Shown here: piece after piece, positions 6,793 to 14,335 of the stretch
How the letters are laid out: each line of letters opens with the position of its first letter
Numbering within the stretch: position 1 is the stretch's first letter
Origin: RGIG7332 sp045589235
GTDB lineage: Bacteria > Bacillota > Clostridia > Oscillospirales > JAAYXM01
Direction: 5' to 3'
DNA length: 18,032 nt
Assembly: GCA_045589235.1 (NCBI GenBank)
Contig: JAZNOR010000036.1
Coordinates: 1-18,032 of the forward strand
The notes under the pieces: generated by a model
The model's database searches: none
What the model saw: only the letters and a program-made list of their open reading frames with translations
Told to the model about the DNA's origin: nothing
Made by a program: the position numbers and the translations under genes

Positions 6793-6821
6793 ATGATAAT
6801 ACAAATGTGCAGAGATTTCAA
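6793..6821 (-). promoter_or_regulatory. Candidate promoter for the glycosyltransferase, with overlapping palindrome
   Basis: On the - strand, TTGAAA (6816-6821) and TATCAT (6793-6798) are 17 bases apart; the -35 covers the spoVG stop codon. A perfect inverted repeat, GTATTA and TAATAC around a 4-base centre (6787-6802), covers the -10 and the expected start site, as an operator would. If it is active, the leader to ATG6773 is very short. Confidence 0.4.
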
Positions 6822-7075
6822 GACTGTGTTTTATGATATTCTTCAAGCACACGTGCCTCAAGCTCTTCCCTTAAAGCAGCGCAGGTTGGGTGTGTAATAT
6901 CTGCAAAACCTCCGTCGGGTCGCTGTCTTGACGGCATAGCTAAAAACAATTTGTCATTTCCCTCGATAATCTTGATGTCATGCACCGCGAGAGAGTCATC
7001 AAAGGTTACGGAAACGATAGCGCGCATTTTTGAACCCTCAAGCCGTTTTCTGATTTTGATGTCAGTAATAACCAT
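6818..7075 (-). CDS. spoVG: SpoVG family regulatory RNA/DNA-binding protein
   Basis: Small cytoplasmic regulator conserved in Bacillota; homologues bind nucleic acid and affect septation, sporulation, capsule or virulence gene expression. The 85-residue protein aligns along its whole length with the family: VTDIKIRKR at the N-terminus (2-10), MRAIVSVTFDD (17-27), VHDIKIIEGNDKLFLAMPS (31-49), then PDGGFADITHP (53-63) and a charged C-terminal helix. The start ATG7075 sits behind a strong GAAGGAGG. It is first in a probable unit with the downstream glycosyltransferase and is divergent from murC. Presence of spoVG does not by itself show that the organism sporulates. I found no convincing sigma-H-type promoter in front of it. 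Confidence 0.93.
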   Translation of the reverse strand: MVITDIKIRKRLEGSKMRAIVSVTFDDSLAVHDIKIIEGNDKLFLAMPSRQRPDGGFADITHPTCAALREELEARVLEEYHKTQS

Positions 7076-7162
7076 ATTTTCCTCCTTCAGCTAAAAAACA
7101 GTAGACATAAATAAAAAAAAAGAATATAATGTTTATATGACTACATACTGCCCGCTTCTGGG

Positions 7163-7172
7163 TATAATTATA
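7163..7172. promoter_or_regulatory. Symmetric -10 element TATAATTATA between spoVG and murC
   Basis: A 10-bp perfect palindrome gives a consensus TATAAT on both strands (7163-7168 on +, 7167-7172 on -). It is a plausible -10 for murC, with a start near 7175 and a leader of about 33 bases. It could also serve spoVG with a leader of about 90 bases. No good -35 is seen for either direction. An A9 tract follows toward spoVG at about 7112-7121. Confidence 0.5.
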
Positions 7173-7207
7173 CATAGCAAACAGTTTCTAAAAAAGGGGA
7201 GAAGCTT

Positions 7208-8566
7208 GTGAGTTGCTCTTTGTTTGATAATACAAGTAAAAAGATTCATATGGTGGGAATTGGCGGAGTTTCAATGTCAGGTCTTGCCGAGGTATTAAAC
7301 TTCAAAGGCTTTGTGGTTTCCGGCTCGGATAATTCAGAGGGCGAGCATATTGCACGCCTTCGCCGTTTAGGAATTAAAATTTCAATTGGCCACAGTGCTG
7401 ATAATGTATATGGTGCAGATACTTTGATTAGAACATCTGCAATTTCGGATGACAATCCTGAAGTTGTCCGTGCGAGAGAGCTTGGAATTCCGGTAATTGA
7501 GCGTGCTGAGGCGTGGGGTTGCCTTATGGAGGATTATGAAAATGTCCTTTGCATATCAGGCACTCACGGCAAAACAACAACCACTGCAATGTCAACGTAT
7601 ATAGCGATTGAAGCAAAGCGTGACCCACAGGTTATGGTTGGTGCAAATGTACCGATAATAGGAGGTAATTTGCGCGTTGCAACGGGAGAGTTATTTATTG
7701 CTGAGGCTTGCGAATATTGCAATTCATTTTTAAACTTCTCGCCGACAGTTGCGGTGATATTAAATGTAGAAGAAGACCATTTGGATTTCTTCTCGGGTAT
7801 TGATGATATAATTGCATCGTTTAGAAAGTTTGCTGATAAGGTTCCGCAAAACGGTTCAGTTGTTTACAATGCAGACGATGAAAATGCCTGCCGTTCAGTT
7901 GAAGGACTTAATAAAAAATGCATTGGATTCGGAATTAAAAACGGTGAGCTTCGGGCAGTGAAAATTGAAAATTCAAGCGATGGTGTATCGTTTACTTTAT
8001 CCCGAAGCGGAGAAGAGCTTATTGACATTAAGATGAGCGTGAGCGGTGAACATAATATTTACAATGCACTTGCGGCATCAGCTGCAGCACTTGAACTTGG
8101 TATATCGCCAAAATGTATTGCGGTTGCGCTCTCTAAATTTACGGGAGCTTCGCGCAGATTCGAGTTTAAGGGAACGCTTAACGGCGCCAATGTATACGAC
8201 GATTACGCGCACCATCCGAGCGAGGTGAAAGCAACACTCTCAGCAGCCCGTTCTCGCGGTGAAAATCGCATTATATGTGCTTTTCAACCACATACGTACA
8301 CACGAACAAAAGCGTTGTGCGATGATTTTGCAGAGGCTCTTTCTCTTGCAGATATAGTTTACATTGCGGATATATACGCAGCGCGCGAAAAGCCGATTGA
8401 CGGCGTTACAAGTGCTCTTATAACGGATAAAATGAAAAATGCAAAGTTTATTCCTGATATGCGCGATATAGTTTCGGAAATTAAAAATATTGCGCGCGAG
8501 GGTGATATAATTTTCAGCATGGGCGCAGGGGATATCTTTAAAGTTTCAAATATGCTTTGTGAATAA
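7208..8566 (+). CDS. murC: UDP-N-acetylmuramate--L-alanine ligase
   Basis: Adds the first amino acid, L-alanine, to UDP-MurNAc using ATP, starting the stem peptide of peptidoglycan in the cytoplasm. The 452-residue protein is full length, with an N-terminal UDP-binding Rossmann segment (VGIGGVSMSGLAEVL, 16-30), the ATP-binding loop GTHGKTTTT (118-126), the central NVEEDHLDFF motif, and the C-terminal Mur ligase motifs YDDYAHHPSEV and FQPHTYTRT. The start is a GTG at 7208 behind AGGGGAG; the N-terminal extension before the Rossmann fold is about 12 residues, normal for MurC. It is transcribed alone, divergent from spoVG, and ends at a terminator shared with nagB. In many genomes murC lies in the mur/fts division cluster; here it stands by itself. 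Confidence 0.97.
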   Translation: MSCSLFDNTSKKIHMVGIGGVSMSGLAEVLNFKGFVVSGSDNSEGEHIARLRRLGIKISIGHSADNVYGADTLIRTSAISDDNPEVVRARELGIPVIERAEAWGCLMEDYENVLCISGTHGKTTTTAMSTYIAIEAKRDPQVMVGANVPIIGGNLRVATGELFIAEACEYCNSFLNFSPTVAVILNVEEDHLDFFSGIDDIIASFRKFADKVPQNGSVVYNADDENACRSVEGLNKKCIGFGIKNGELRAVKIENSSDGVSFTLSRSGEELIDIKMSVSGEHNIYNALAASAAALELGISPKCIAVALSKFTGASRRFEFKGTLNGANVYDDYAHHPSEVKATLSAARSRGENRIICAFQPHTYTRTKALCDDFAEALSLADIVYIADIYAAREKPIDGVTSALITDKMKNAKFIPDMRDIVSEIKNIAREGDIIFSMGAGDIFKVSNMLCE

Positions 8567-8596
8567 AAAAACGGTGGAAATTTCCACCGTTTTTTT
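8565..8596. terminator. Perfect palindromic bidirectional terminator between murC and nagB
   Basis: A perfect 32-bp palindrome: A6, then ACGGTGGAAA against TTTCCACCGT, then T6. It fills the gap between the murC stop (8564-8566) and the nagB stop (8598-8600). Because of its symmetry it gives the same GC-rich hairpin and T-run on both strands and should terminate both genes equally. Confidence 0.95.
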
Positions 8597-8597
8597 A

Positions 8598-9326
8598 TTA
8601 TTTCACCGAAGCTCCGGAATTTTCATCAATATAGAGATAGTAATCGTTGTGTTCCTTTAAAAGAGTTGCAGGAATCATGTTTGTTGTAACATCGCTCTCG
8701 AGCATCATTTTGATTGCATTAGCCTTAACCGCGTGCGGAACACAAGAGATAATTGTGCGGCATTGCATAATCTGATACGGAGTCATACTGATTGCCTGAG
8801 CCGGAACATCATCGCGCGTTGCAAACCAGCCTTCGCCAACCTGTTGATCGCGGCACTTGTCATCAAGATTAACAACCTTGTAAGCCTCACGAGTTTCAAA
8901 ATCTGCAGGTGGGTCATTGAATGCGATGTGAGCATTTTCACCAATACCGATTAAACCGACATCAACAGGAGCTTTTCTGATTTCCTCAGTAAGCTTTGCG
9001 ATTGACTCTTCAGGATGATTTCCGTCAACGTAGTGAACACATTTAAGCGGAATCTTAGAAGCAAATCGCTCTCTAAGATATTTGCAGAAGCTTGCCGGAT
9101 GCTCATCGGATAAATTAACGTATTCATCAAGATGAAACATTTCAACCTTTGACCAGTCTATATCTTCCTTGATTAATGCATCAATAGTTTCAAACTGTGA
9201 TGCACCTGTTGATAAAATGATGCGTGCTGAGCCATTTTTTGCAATAGCTTCATTGATTTTCTCAGCAGCGAGCTTTGCGGCAGCAATTCCGAGCTCTAGC
9301 GCTGTTTTTGATTTAAAGATCTTCAT
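8598..9326 (-). CDS. nagB: NagB-like glucosamine-6-phosphate deaminase, variant active site
   Basis: NagB converts glucosamine-6-phosphate to fructose-6-phosphate and ammonia, feeding amino sugars into glycolysis. The 242-residue protein has the normal length, the phosphate loop STGASQFE (39-46), LDEYVNLSDEHPASF (66-80) with the general-base Asp67, and the ring-opening histidine His133 in GIGENAHIAFNDPPADF (127-143). In classical NagB this last motif reads GxDGHIAFNEP; here the aspartate is Asn131 and the glutamate is Asp138. I recall related GENGHxAFNDP sequences annotated as deaminases, so it may be a distinct subfamily with another sugar phosphate as substrate. The ATG at 9326 has a strong GAGGAGG. 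The gene is monocistronic, with a good promoter, a palindromic operator candidate and a strong terminator. Confidence 0.82.
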   Translation of the reverse strand: MKIFKSKTALELGIAAAKLAAEKINEAIAKNGSARIILSTGASQFETIDALIKEDIDWSKVEMFHLDEYVNLSDEHPASFCKYLRERFASKIPLKCVHYVDGNHPEESIAKLTEEIRKAPVDVGLIGIGENAHIAFNDPPADFETREAYKVVNLDDKCRDQQVGEGWFATRDDVPAQAISMTPYQIMQCRTIISCVPHAVKANAIKMMLESDVTTNMIPATLLKEHNDYYLYIDENSGASVK

Positions 9327-9349
9327 AACATTTCCTCCTCAAAATACTT

Positions 9350-9385
9350 TAGAATCATTCTATACTTTGTGGTAATAAAAGTCAA
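9350..9385 (-). promoter_or_regulatory. nagB promoter with palindromic operator candidate
   Basis: On the - strand, TTGACT (9380-9385) and TAGAAT (9357-9362) are separated by exactly 17 bases. The -10 forms half of a perfect palindrome, TAGAATcATTCTA (9350-9362), which reaches the expected start site. A repressor bound there would block initiation. The site does not look like the GntR-type NagR operators known to me. Confidence 0.75.
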
Positions 9386-9407
9386 TAGTACAATATAAAA
9401 ATATAAC

Positions 9408-9436
9408 TTGCTTTTTTCACTAAAAAGCGGTAAAAT
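9408..9436 (+). promoter_or_regulatory. Promoter of the coaW-miaB-mutS-mutL-miaA-hfq cluster
   Basis: TTGCTT (9408-9413) and TAAAAT (9431-9436) are separated by 17 bases, back to back with the nagB promoter. Transcription from about 9443 excludes the upstream in-frame TTG codon at 9408 as a start and supports GTG9480 as the coaW start. Confidence 0.6.
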
Positions 9437-9479
9437 ATACTATGTGTATTTATGTGCAATTGAAAGGGTTGATAAAGCC

Positions 9480-10307
9480 GTGAAAAATATAATTGGAATT
9501 GATGTTGGCGGCAGCACGACAAAGATTATCGGTTATCACGATGAGAAGATTTTTTCACCTCTTATAGTTAAAGCAAATGACCCGAAAGCATCACTTTACG
9601 GTGCATTCGGTAAGTTTTTGAGCGAAAATGCACTTTCTATTTCGGATGTTGAAAAAATAATGGTAACAGGTGTTGGCTCATCTTACTGCGATGAAGATTT
9701 ATTCGGCATTCCAACAAGACGCATTGAAGAGTTTAATGCAATAGGCGCAGGTGGCTTGTTTTTAAGTAAACTGCAAAAAGCGGTCATTGTCAGTATGGGT
9801 ACGGGCACAGCGTTTGTTTCTGCAAATGGCGAGAATGCCTGCCACTTAGGAGGTACCGGTGTCGGCGGTGGTACTCTCTTAGGCTTATCTAATAAGATTT
9901 TAAACGTGCGCAGTTTTGATGACCTTGTTAAAACCGCGACCGACGGTAATTTAAACCACGTCGATTTAAGTATTGAGGATATCAGTAATACCCAGATGGA
10001 AAATCTTCCGTTCCATATTACTGCATCAAATTTCGGTAAAATAAGCGACCTTGCAACACACAGCGACTTAGCGCTCGGAATAATCAATCTCGTTTTTCAG
10101 ACAATTGGTGTTATGGCTATGTTTGCAAGCCGTATGGAGAATACAAAAAATGTTGTTCTAACGGGCAATTTAACTAATGTTCCGCAGGTGCATGACATAT
10201 TTGATATTATGGCAAGTCTTTACAGTATAAACTTTATAATTCCTGAGCATTCCGAGTATGCAACAGCAACTGGTGCTGCGCTTTTATACAATATGGGTGA
10301 TAAATAA
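9480..10307 (+). CDS. coaW: Type II pantothenate kinase
   Basis: Phosphorylates pantothenate with ATP, the first step of coenzyme A synthesis. The protein belongs to the ASKHA (actin-like ATPase) fold and resembles the staphylococcal CoaW and eukaryotic type rather than CoaA or CoaX. Seen are the N-terminal phosphate motif IGIDVGGSTTK (5-15), a conserved glutamate in RIEEFNAIGAGG (81-92), SMGTGTA (105-111), GGTGVGGGTLLGLSN (124-138) and ATATGAALL (261-269). From GTG9480 it is 275 residues, close to the usual 265-275. The frame is open back to a TTG at 9408, but those bases form the promoter. AAAGGG lies 11 bases before the GTG, slightly far. Its TAA abuts the miaB ATG with no gap. Type II enzymes are often insensitive to CoA feedback; not testable here. 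Confidence 0.88.
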   Translation: MKNIIGIDVGGSTTKIIGYHDEKIFSPLIVKANDPKASLYGAFGKFLSENALSISDVEKIMVTGVGSSYCDEDLFGIPTRRIEEFNAIGAGGLFLSKLQKAVIVSMGTGTAFVSANGENACHLGGTGVGGGTLLGLSNKILNVRSFDDLVKTATDGNLNHVDLSIEDISNTQMENLPFHITASNFGKISDLATHSDLALGIINLVFQTIGVMAMFASRMENTKNVVLTGNLTNVPQVHDIFDIMASLYSINFIIPEHSEYATATGAALLYNMGDK

Positions 10308-11714
10308 ATGAGAGAAGAAAAGCTTATTCCGCAGGAGGAAATTCTGCGCCAAAGAGAATATATGTCTGCAATTTTAGAATTAAATGGCGGTAAAGAGCAG
10401 TACGCGATGGTTGACACATACGGATGTCAGCAGAACGAGGCAGATAGTGAAATGCTTCGCGGTATGTTAATTGAAATGGGTTATAAAATGACGCAGGATG
10501 AAGCAATAGCGGATGTTATTGTTATAAATACCTGCGCCGTACGCGAGCATGCAGAGATGCGAGTGCTTGGAAACGTAGGTGCACTTACTCACACAAAGCG
10601 CGCAAAGCCGGACCAGATTATTGCAATCTGCGGATGTATGGTTCAGCAGGAGCATATGCTTGAGAAAATTAAAAAGAGCTTTCACTATGTAAATCTCGTT
10701 TTCGGAACACACGCCCTATATCGTTTCCCGGAGCTTTTACATCGTGTTAAAACAGGCAAAAAGCGCGTCTTTGAGAGGATTGACTCAGACGGTTATATTT
10801 TAGAGGGTGTTCCGGTGCACCGTGAAAGCCGTGTTAAAGCTTGGGTTTCCATTATGTACGGGTGCAATAATTTCTGTTCATACTGTGTTGTTCCGTATGT
10901 GCGAGGACGTGAGCGTAGTCGCGCATCAAGTGCTATTCTTGCAGAGATAACAGAGCTTGTTAAAAACGGCGCACGCGATATAACACTTCTCGGTCAAAAT
11001 GTTAATTCATACGGTAAGGATTTAGATGAGAATATTGATTTTTCAGAGCTTCTTGAGCGCATAAATGCAATTCCGGGTGAATTTAAAATCAGATTTATGA
11101 CAAGTCACCCAAAGGATGCAACGACAAAACTTTTTGAAACCATGGCGAAATGCGAAAAAATTGCGCATCACATTCATCTTCCGTTCCAGTCGGGAAGTGA
11201 CAGAATTTTAGATTTGATGAACCGCAGATATACACGCGAGAAATATAAAGCTTTGGTGGATGAAGCTCGCGCTCTTATGACGGATATTTCGTTTACAAGT
11301 GATGTTATCGTCGGTTTCCCGGGTGAGACCGATGAGGATTTTGAAGAAACGTTATCACTTATCCGTGAAGTGGGCTTTGATGCACTTTTCACCTTTATCT
11401 ATTCAAAGCGAAACGGAACACCGGCAGCAGAGATGGAAGATCCTACACCACGTGAGGTTAAAACAAAAAGATTTGAAAAATTACTTTCAGTTCAGAGCGA
11501 GATTGCAGCAGAATATGCAAAAGAGCTTTTAGGTAAGACGGTTACAGCGCTTGTTGAAGCGAACGAAGAAGGTGAGGAGAAAAATCTCCTCGCTCGATGC
11601 GACAGTAACAGACCAATCAGAGTAAAGGGCGATGCAAGCTTAGTTGGTAAGTTTATAAGAGCTAAAATTGAGGTGTGTTCAAAATGGTCAATGGAGGGCT
11701 CTATTGTAGATTAG
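10308..11714 (+). CDS. miaB: tRNA-2-methylthio-N6-dimethylallyladenosine synthase
   Basis: Radical-SAM methylthiotransferase that converts i6A37 to ms2i6A37 in tRNAs reading UNN codons. The 468-residue protein has the N-terminal methylthiotransferase domain with the second-cluster cysteines Cys40 (TYGCQQNEAD), Cys76 (NTCAVREHA) and Cys110 (CGCMVQQ), and the radical-SAM motif C-x3-C-x2-C (Cys186, 190, 193) in YGCNNFCSYC. It also shows conserved NVNSYG, TSHPKD and HLPFQSGS segments and a C-terminal TRAM domain. The tail sequence and the NTCAVRE motif fit MiaB better than RimO or MtaB. The start codon follows the coaW stop directly; GGGTGAT at the coaW 3' end supplies the ribosome-binding site. 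miaA, which makes its substrate, lies three genes downstream. Confidence 0.96.
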   Translation: MREEKLIPQEEILRQREYMSAILELNGGKEQYAMVDTYGCQQNEADSEMLRGMLIEMGYKMTQDEAIADVIVINTCAVREHAEMRVLGNVGALTHTKRAKPDQIIAICGCMVQQEHMLEKIKKSFHYVNLVFGTHALYRFPELLHRVKTGKKRVFERIDSDGYILEGVPVHRESRVKAWVSIMYGCNNFCSYCVVPYVRGRERSRASSAILAEITELVKNGARDITLLGQNVNSYGKDLDENIDFSELLERINAIPGEFKIRFMTSHPKDATTKLFETMAKCEKIAHHIHLPFQSGSDRILDLMNRRYTREKYKALVDEARALMTDISFTSDVIVGFPGETDEDFEETLSLIREVGFDALFTFIYSKRNGTPAAEMEDPTPREVKTKRFEKLLSVQSEIAAEYAKELLGKTVTALVEANEEGEEKNLLARCDSNRPIRVKGDASLVGKFIRAKIEVCSKWSMEGSIVD

Positions 11715-11721
11715 GAGAGGT
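11711..11721 (+). promoter_or_regulatory. Stop codon embedded in ribosome-binding site (miaB-mutS)
   Basis: TTAGGAGAGGT holds the miaB stop TAG (11712-11714) and the mutS Shine-Dalgarno GGAGAGG in the same bases, 5 bases before the mutS ATG. The identical 11 bases recur at 16195-16205 between mutL and miaA. Terminating ribosomes would sit on the next gene's site, which favours coupled translation. Confidence 0.7.
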
Positions 11722-11725
11722 ATAA

Positions 11726-14335
11726 ATGGCGAAGTCAAAAGAATTTTCCCCTATGATGAAGCAATATTTTGAAGTAAAAAAAGCATATGAAGATTGTATC
11801 CTTTTCTATAGATTGGGCGACTTTTATGAAATGTTTTTTGAAGATGCACGCCTTGCATCAAAAGAGCTTGAACTTACTCTTACCGGCCGCGAATGCGGTC
11901 AGGAAGAGCGTGCACCGATGTGTGGAGTTCCGTTTCATTCGAGTGAGGCATATATAGCGCGCCTTATTAAGAAAGGCTATAAGGTTGCAATATGCGAGCA
12001 GACCGAGGACCCGAAAAAGACTAAAGGAATTGTTGCACGCGATGTCATTCGCGTTGTCACGCCGGGAACTGCACTCGAGAGCTCAATGCTTGATAATGAA
12101 TGCAATAACTATATTTGTACTGCATATATTGATGCACTCGGCAGTGCACTCTGCTTTGCGGATATTACAACAGGTGAACTCTACACGGTGGAAATCACAA
12201 GCGGAAATATCGAAATGCAGATTATTGCAGAACTCGGTAAATATTCGCCACGCGAGGTAATACTAAATATAACAGCGGCTGTCAGCCCGCAAGTTGTTGA
12301 TTTTATTTCATCTCAGCTTGATATTGTGCCGACTTGCGACAATCCTGAGCTTTTTGAAGAGCAGATTTCAAAATATATAATCGAAGAACATTTTAAAACT
12401 AAAAGGCTCAAAACTCTTGGCTTTAACGACGAAGGCCGTCAGCTTCGCGCAGTCGGTGCTATGCTTAATTATTTGCAGACAACACAGAAACGTGATTTAT
12501 CTAACATTTCAGAGATTCGTTTTTACAGTAAAGAATCATTTATGCAGCTTGATAATACAGCGCGCAGAAATTTAGAGCTTTGCGAGAGTATGCGTGAGAA
12601 AGAAAAACGCGGAACGCTTCTTTGGGTACTTGATAAGACTCATACCGCAATGGGAAGCAGACTTCTGCGTCGCTGGATAAATAATCCGCTTATTGACACA
12701 GATGAAATCAAGAGACGACAGGATGCAATTCAGTCTCTTCTTTCGGAAATGGTAATCAGAAGTGAGCTTAATGAGTCATTAAAGCTTGTTTTGGATATCG
12801 AAAGGCTATCGGGAAGAGCAGCTTACGGCGTTGCATCGGGCAGAGATTTAAAAGCGCTCGAGCAGGCACTTTCTGCAATTCCGACGATTAAAAGCTACTT
12901 ATCGCATTTTGAAAGCGAAGAGCTTTGTAAAATAAATTCACAGATTGATGAACTTCTAGATATAAAAGACCTCATAAGCCGTGCTATTGTTGAAAATCCG
13001 CCGCACGTAGTGCGCGAAGGACAAGTTATTGCACCCGGCTTTAATGAAGAGCTTGACAGACTGCGTGAGATACTCACAGGTGGAAATAAATTTATAGAAG
13101 GTATTGAAGAGCGCGAGCGCGAGGCAACAGGCATTAAGAATTTAAAAGTAGGCTATAACCGCGTTTTTGGTTATTATATTGAAATTTCAAAGGGCAACTT
13201 ATCACAAGTACCCGACAGTTATATAAGAAAGCAAACTTTAGTCAACGGTGAACGATTTATCACTCAGGAACTCAAAGAACTTGAGGATACAATTTTAAGC
13301 GCAAAGGAACGCAGTATTGCAATTGAGGTTGAGCTTTTCCGCAAGGTTTGCGAGCAGATAAGTCGTGAGGGTGGAAGAATGCGCACGACCTCGCAGGCGA
13401 TCAGTAAACTTGATGTTCTTTTATCGCTTTCCGAATGTGCTGAGAAATATAGATTTGTTAGACCTGTTGTCGATAACAGCGACGTTATTGAAATATGTGG
13501 CGGACGTCATCCGGTTGTTGAAAAGACATTGCGCGATGTTCAGTTTGTCCCGAATGATACCATACTTGACTGTGATGAAAATCGTATGGCTATAATCACA
13601 GGTCCGAATATGGCCGGTAAGTCTACATATATGCGTCAGGTTGCGCTCATCACGATAATGGCGCAGATGGGTTCATTCGTTCCTGCTGAATCGGCTAGAA
13701 TCGGTGTTGTGGACAAGGTTTTTACTCGAATTGGAGCATCTGATGATTTAGCTTCAGGTCAGTCAACATTTATGGTCGAGATGAGCGAGGTTGCAGATAT
13801 CATTAAAAATGCAACTCGGAAGAGCCTTCTTATTTTAGACGAAATTGGTAGAGGAACATCAACCTTTGACGGTATGTCAATTGCGCGTGCAGTAATTGAA
13901 CACATTTCGGATAGTAATAGAATTGGCGCGAAGACTCTTTTTGCAACTCATTATCACGAATTAACAGAACTTGAGGGGCAGATTTCCGGAGTTAAAAACT
14001 ATAATGTTTCCGTTAAAAAGGATGGTTTCGATATTACTTTTCTTCGTAAAATCGAGCGCGGTGGCGCTGATGACAGCTATGGTATTGAAGTATCACGCCT
14101 TGCAGGTCTTCCGGAAAGTGTAATTTTACGCGCAAAAGAAATCCTACAGACGATTGAAAAATCTGATTTAATACCGTCTGTTTCAGCATCGCGTGTTGAA
14201 TATGTAACCGATCCGCGAGTTAGTGAGCTTATGTCGCGCGTTTCATCAATTGATATAAATAGATTAACACCGCTTGATGCGCAAAGACTTTTATATGATT
14301 TAATTTCTGAGATTTCAAAGCTGGAGGAGCAGTAA
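11726..14335 (+). CDS. mutS: DNA mismatch repair protein MutS
   Basis: Recognises base mismatches and small loops and recruits MutL in an ATP-dependent manner. The 869-residue protein is full length. It has the mismatch-contacting Phe-x-Glu in GDFYEMF (Phe33, Glu35), connector, lever and clamp regions through the middle (the clamp-flanking GYNRVFGYYIEI segment is clear), and a C-terminal ABC-type ATPase. The Walker A loop is GPNMAGKST (626-634), Walker B is LLILDE with Asp705-Glu706, followed by GRGTSTFDG and ATHYHEL. The sequence is MutS1, not MutS2 (no Smr domain). The start ATG11726 follows GGAGAGG. The TAA touches the mutL ATG without a gap. The last residues (LYDLISEISKLEEQ) form an amphipathic helix like the helix-turn-helix dimerisation end of the family. 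Confidence 0.98.
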   Translation: MAKSKEFSPMMKQYFEVKKAYEDCILFYRLGDFYEMFFEDARLASKELELTLTGRECGQEERAPMCGVPFHSSEAYIARLIKKGYKVAICEQTEDPKKTKGIVARDVIRVVTPGTALESSMLDNECNNYICTAYIDALGSALCFADITTGELYTVEITSGNIEMQIIAELGKYSPREVILNITAAVSPQVVDFISSQLDIVPTCDNPELFEEQISKYIIEEHFKTKRLKTLGFNDEGRQLRAVGAMLNYLQTTQKRDLSNISEIRFYSKESFMQLDNTARRNLELCESMREKEKRGTLLWVLDKTHTAMGSRLLRRWINNPLIDTDEIKRRQDAIQSLLSEMVIRSELNESLKLVLDIERLSGRAAYGVASGRDLKALEQALSAIPTIKSYLSHFESEELCKINSQIDELLDIKDLISRAIVENPPHVVREGQVIAPGFNEELDRLREILTGGNKFIEGIEEREREATGIKNLKVGYNRVFGYYIEISKGNLSQVPDSYIRKQTLVNGERFITQELKELEDTILSAKERSIAIEVELFRKVCEQISREGGRMRTTSQAISKLDVLLSLSECAEKYRFVRPVVDNSDVIEICGGRHPVVEKTLRDVQFVPNDTILDCDENRMAIITGPNMAGKSTYMRQVALITIMAQMGSFVPAESARIGVVDKVFTRIGASDDLASGQSTFMVEMSEVADIIKNATRKSLLILDEIGRGTSTFDGMSIARAVIEHISDSNRIGAKTLFATHYHELTELEGQISGVKNYNVSVKKDGFDITFLRKIERGGADDSYGIEVSRLAGLPESVILRAKEILQTIEKSDLIPSVSASRVEYVTDPRVSELMSRVSSIDINRLTPLDAQRLLYDLISEISKLEEQ

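Noticed and set aside
6774..6821. Sixteen-residue hydrophobic leader on the glycosyltransferase, possibly a signal peptide
   Set aside because: It overlaps spoVG, has no ribosome-binding site, and the ATG at 6773 has GAGGTGAT at ideal distance and begins exactly where the family fold begins.
9408..9479. N-terminal extension of pantothenate kinase from a TTG at 9408
   Set aside because: The bases 9408-9436 form a -35/-10 pair with 17-base spacing, the extension has no homology to the ASKHA fold, and there is a GTG at 9480 right before the conserved IIGIDVGG.
9437..9479. Riboswitch or attenuator in the coaW leader
   Set aside because: The leader is under 40 bases with no convincing hairpin or T-run.
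9683..10087. Antisense open frame of 134 codons inside coaW
   Set aside because: It mirrors the coaW codon pattern, has no ribosome-binding site or recognisable family, and coaW is clearly real.
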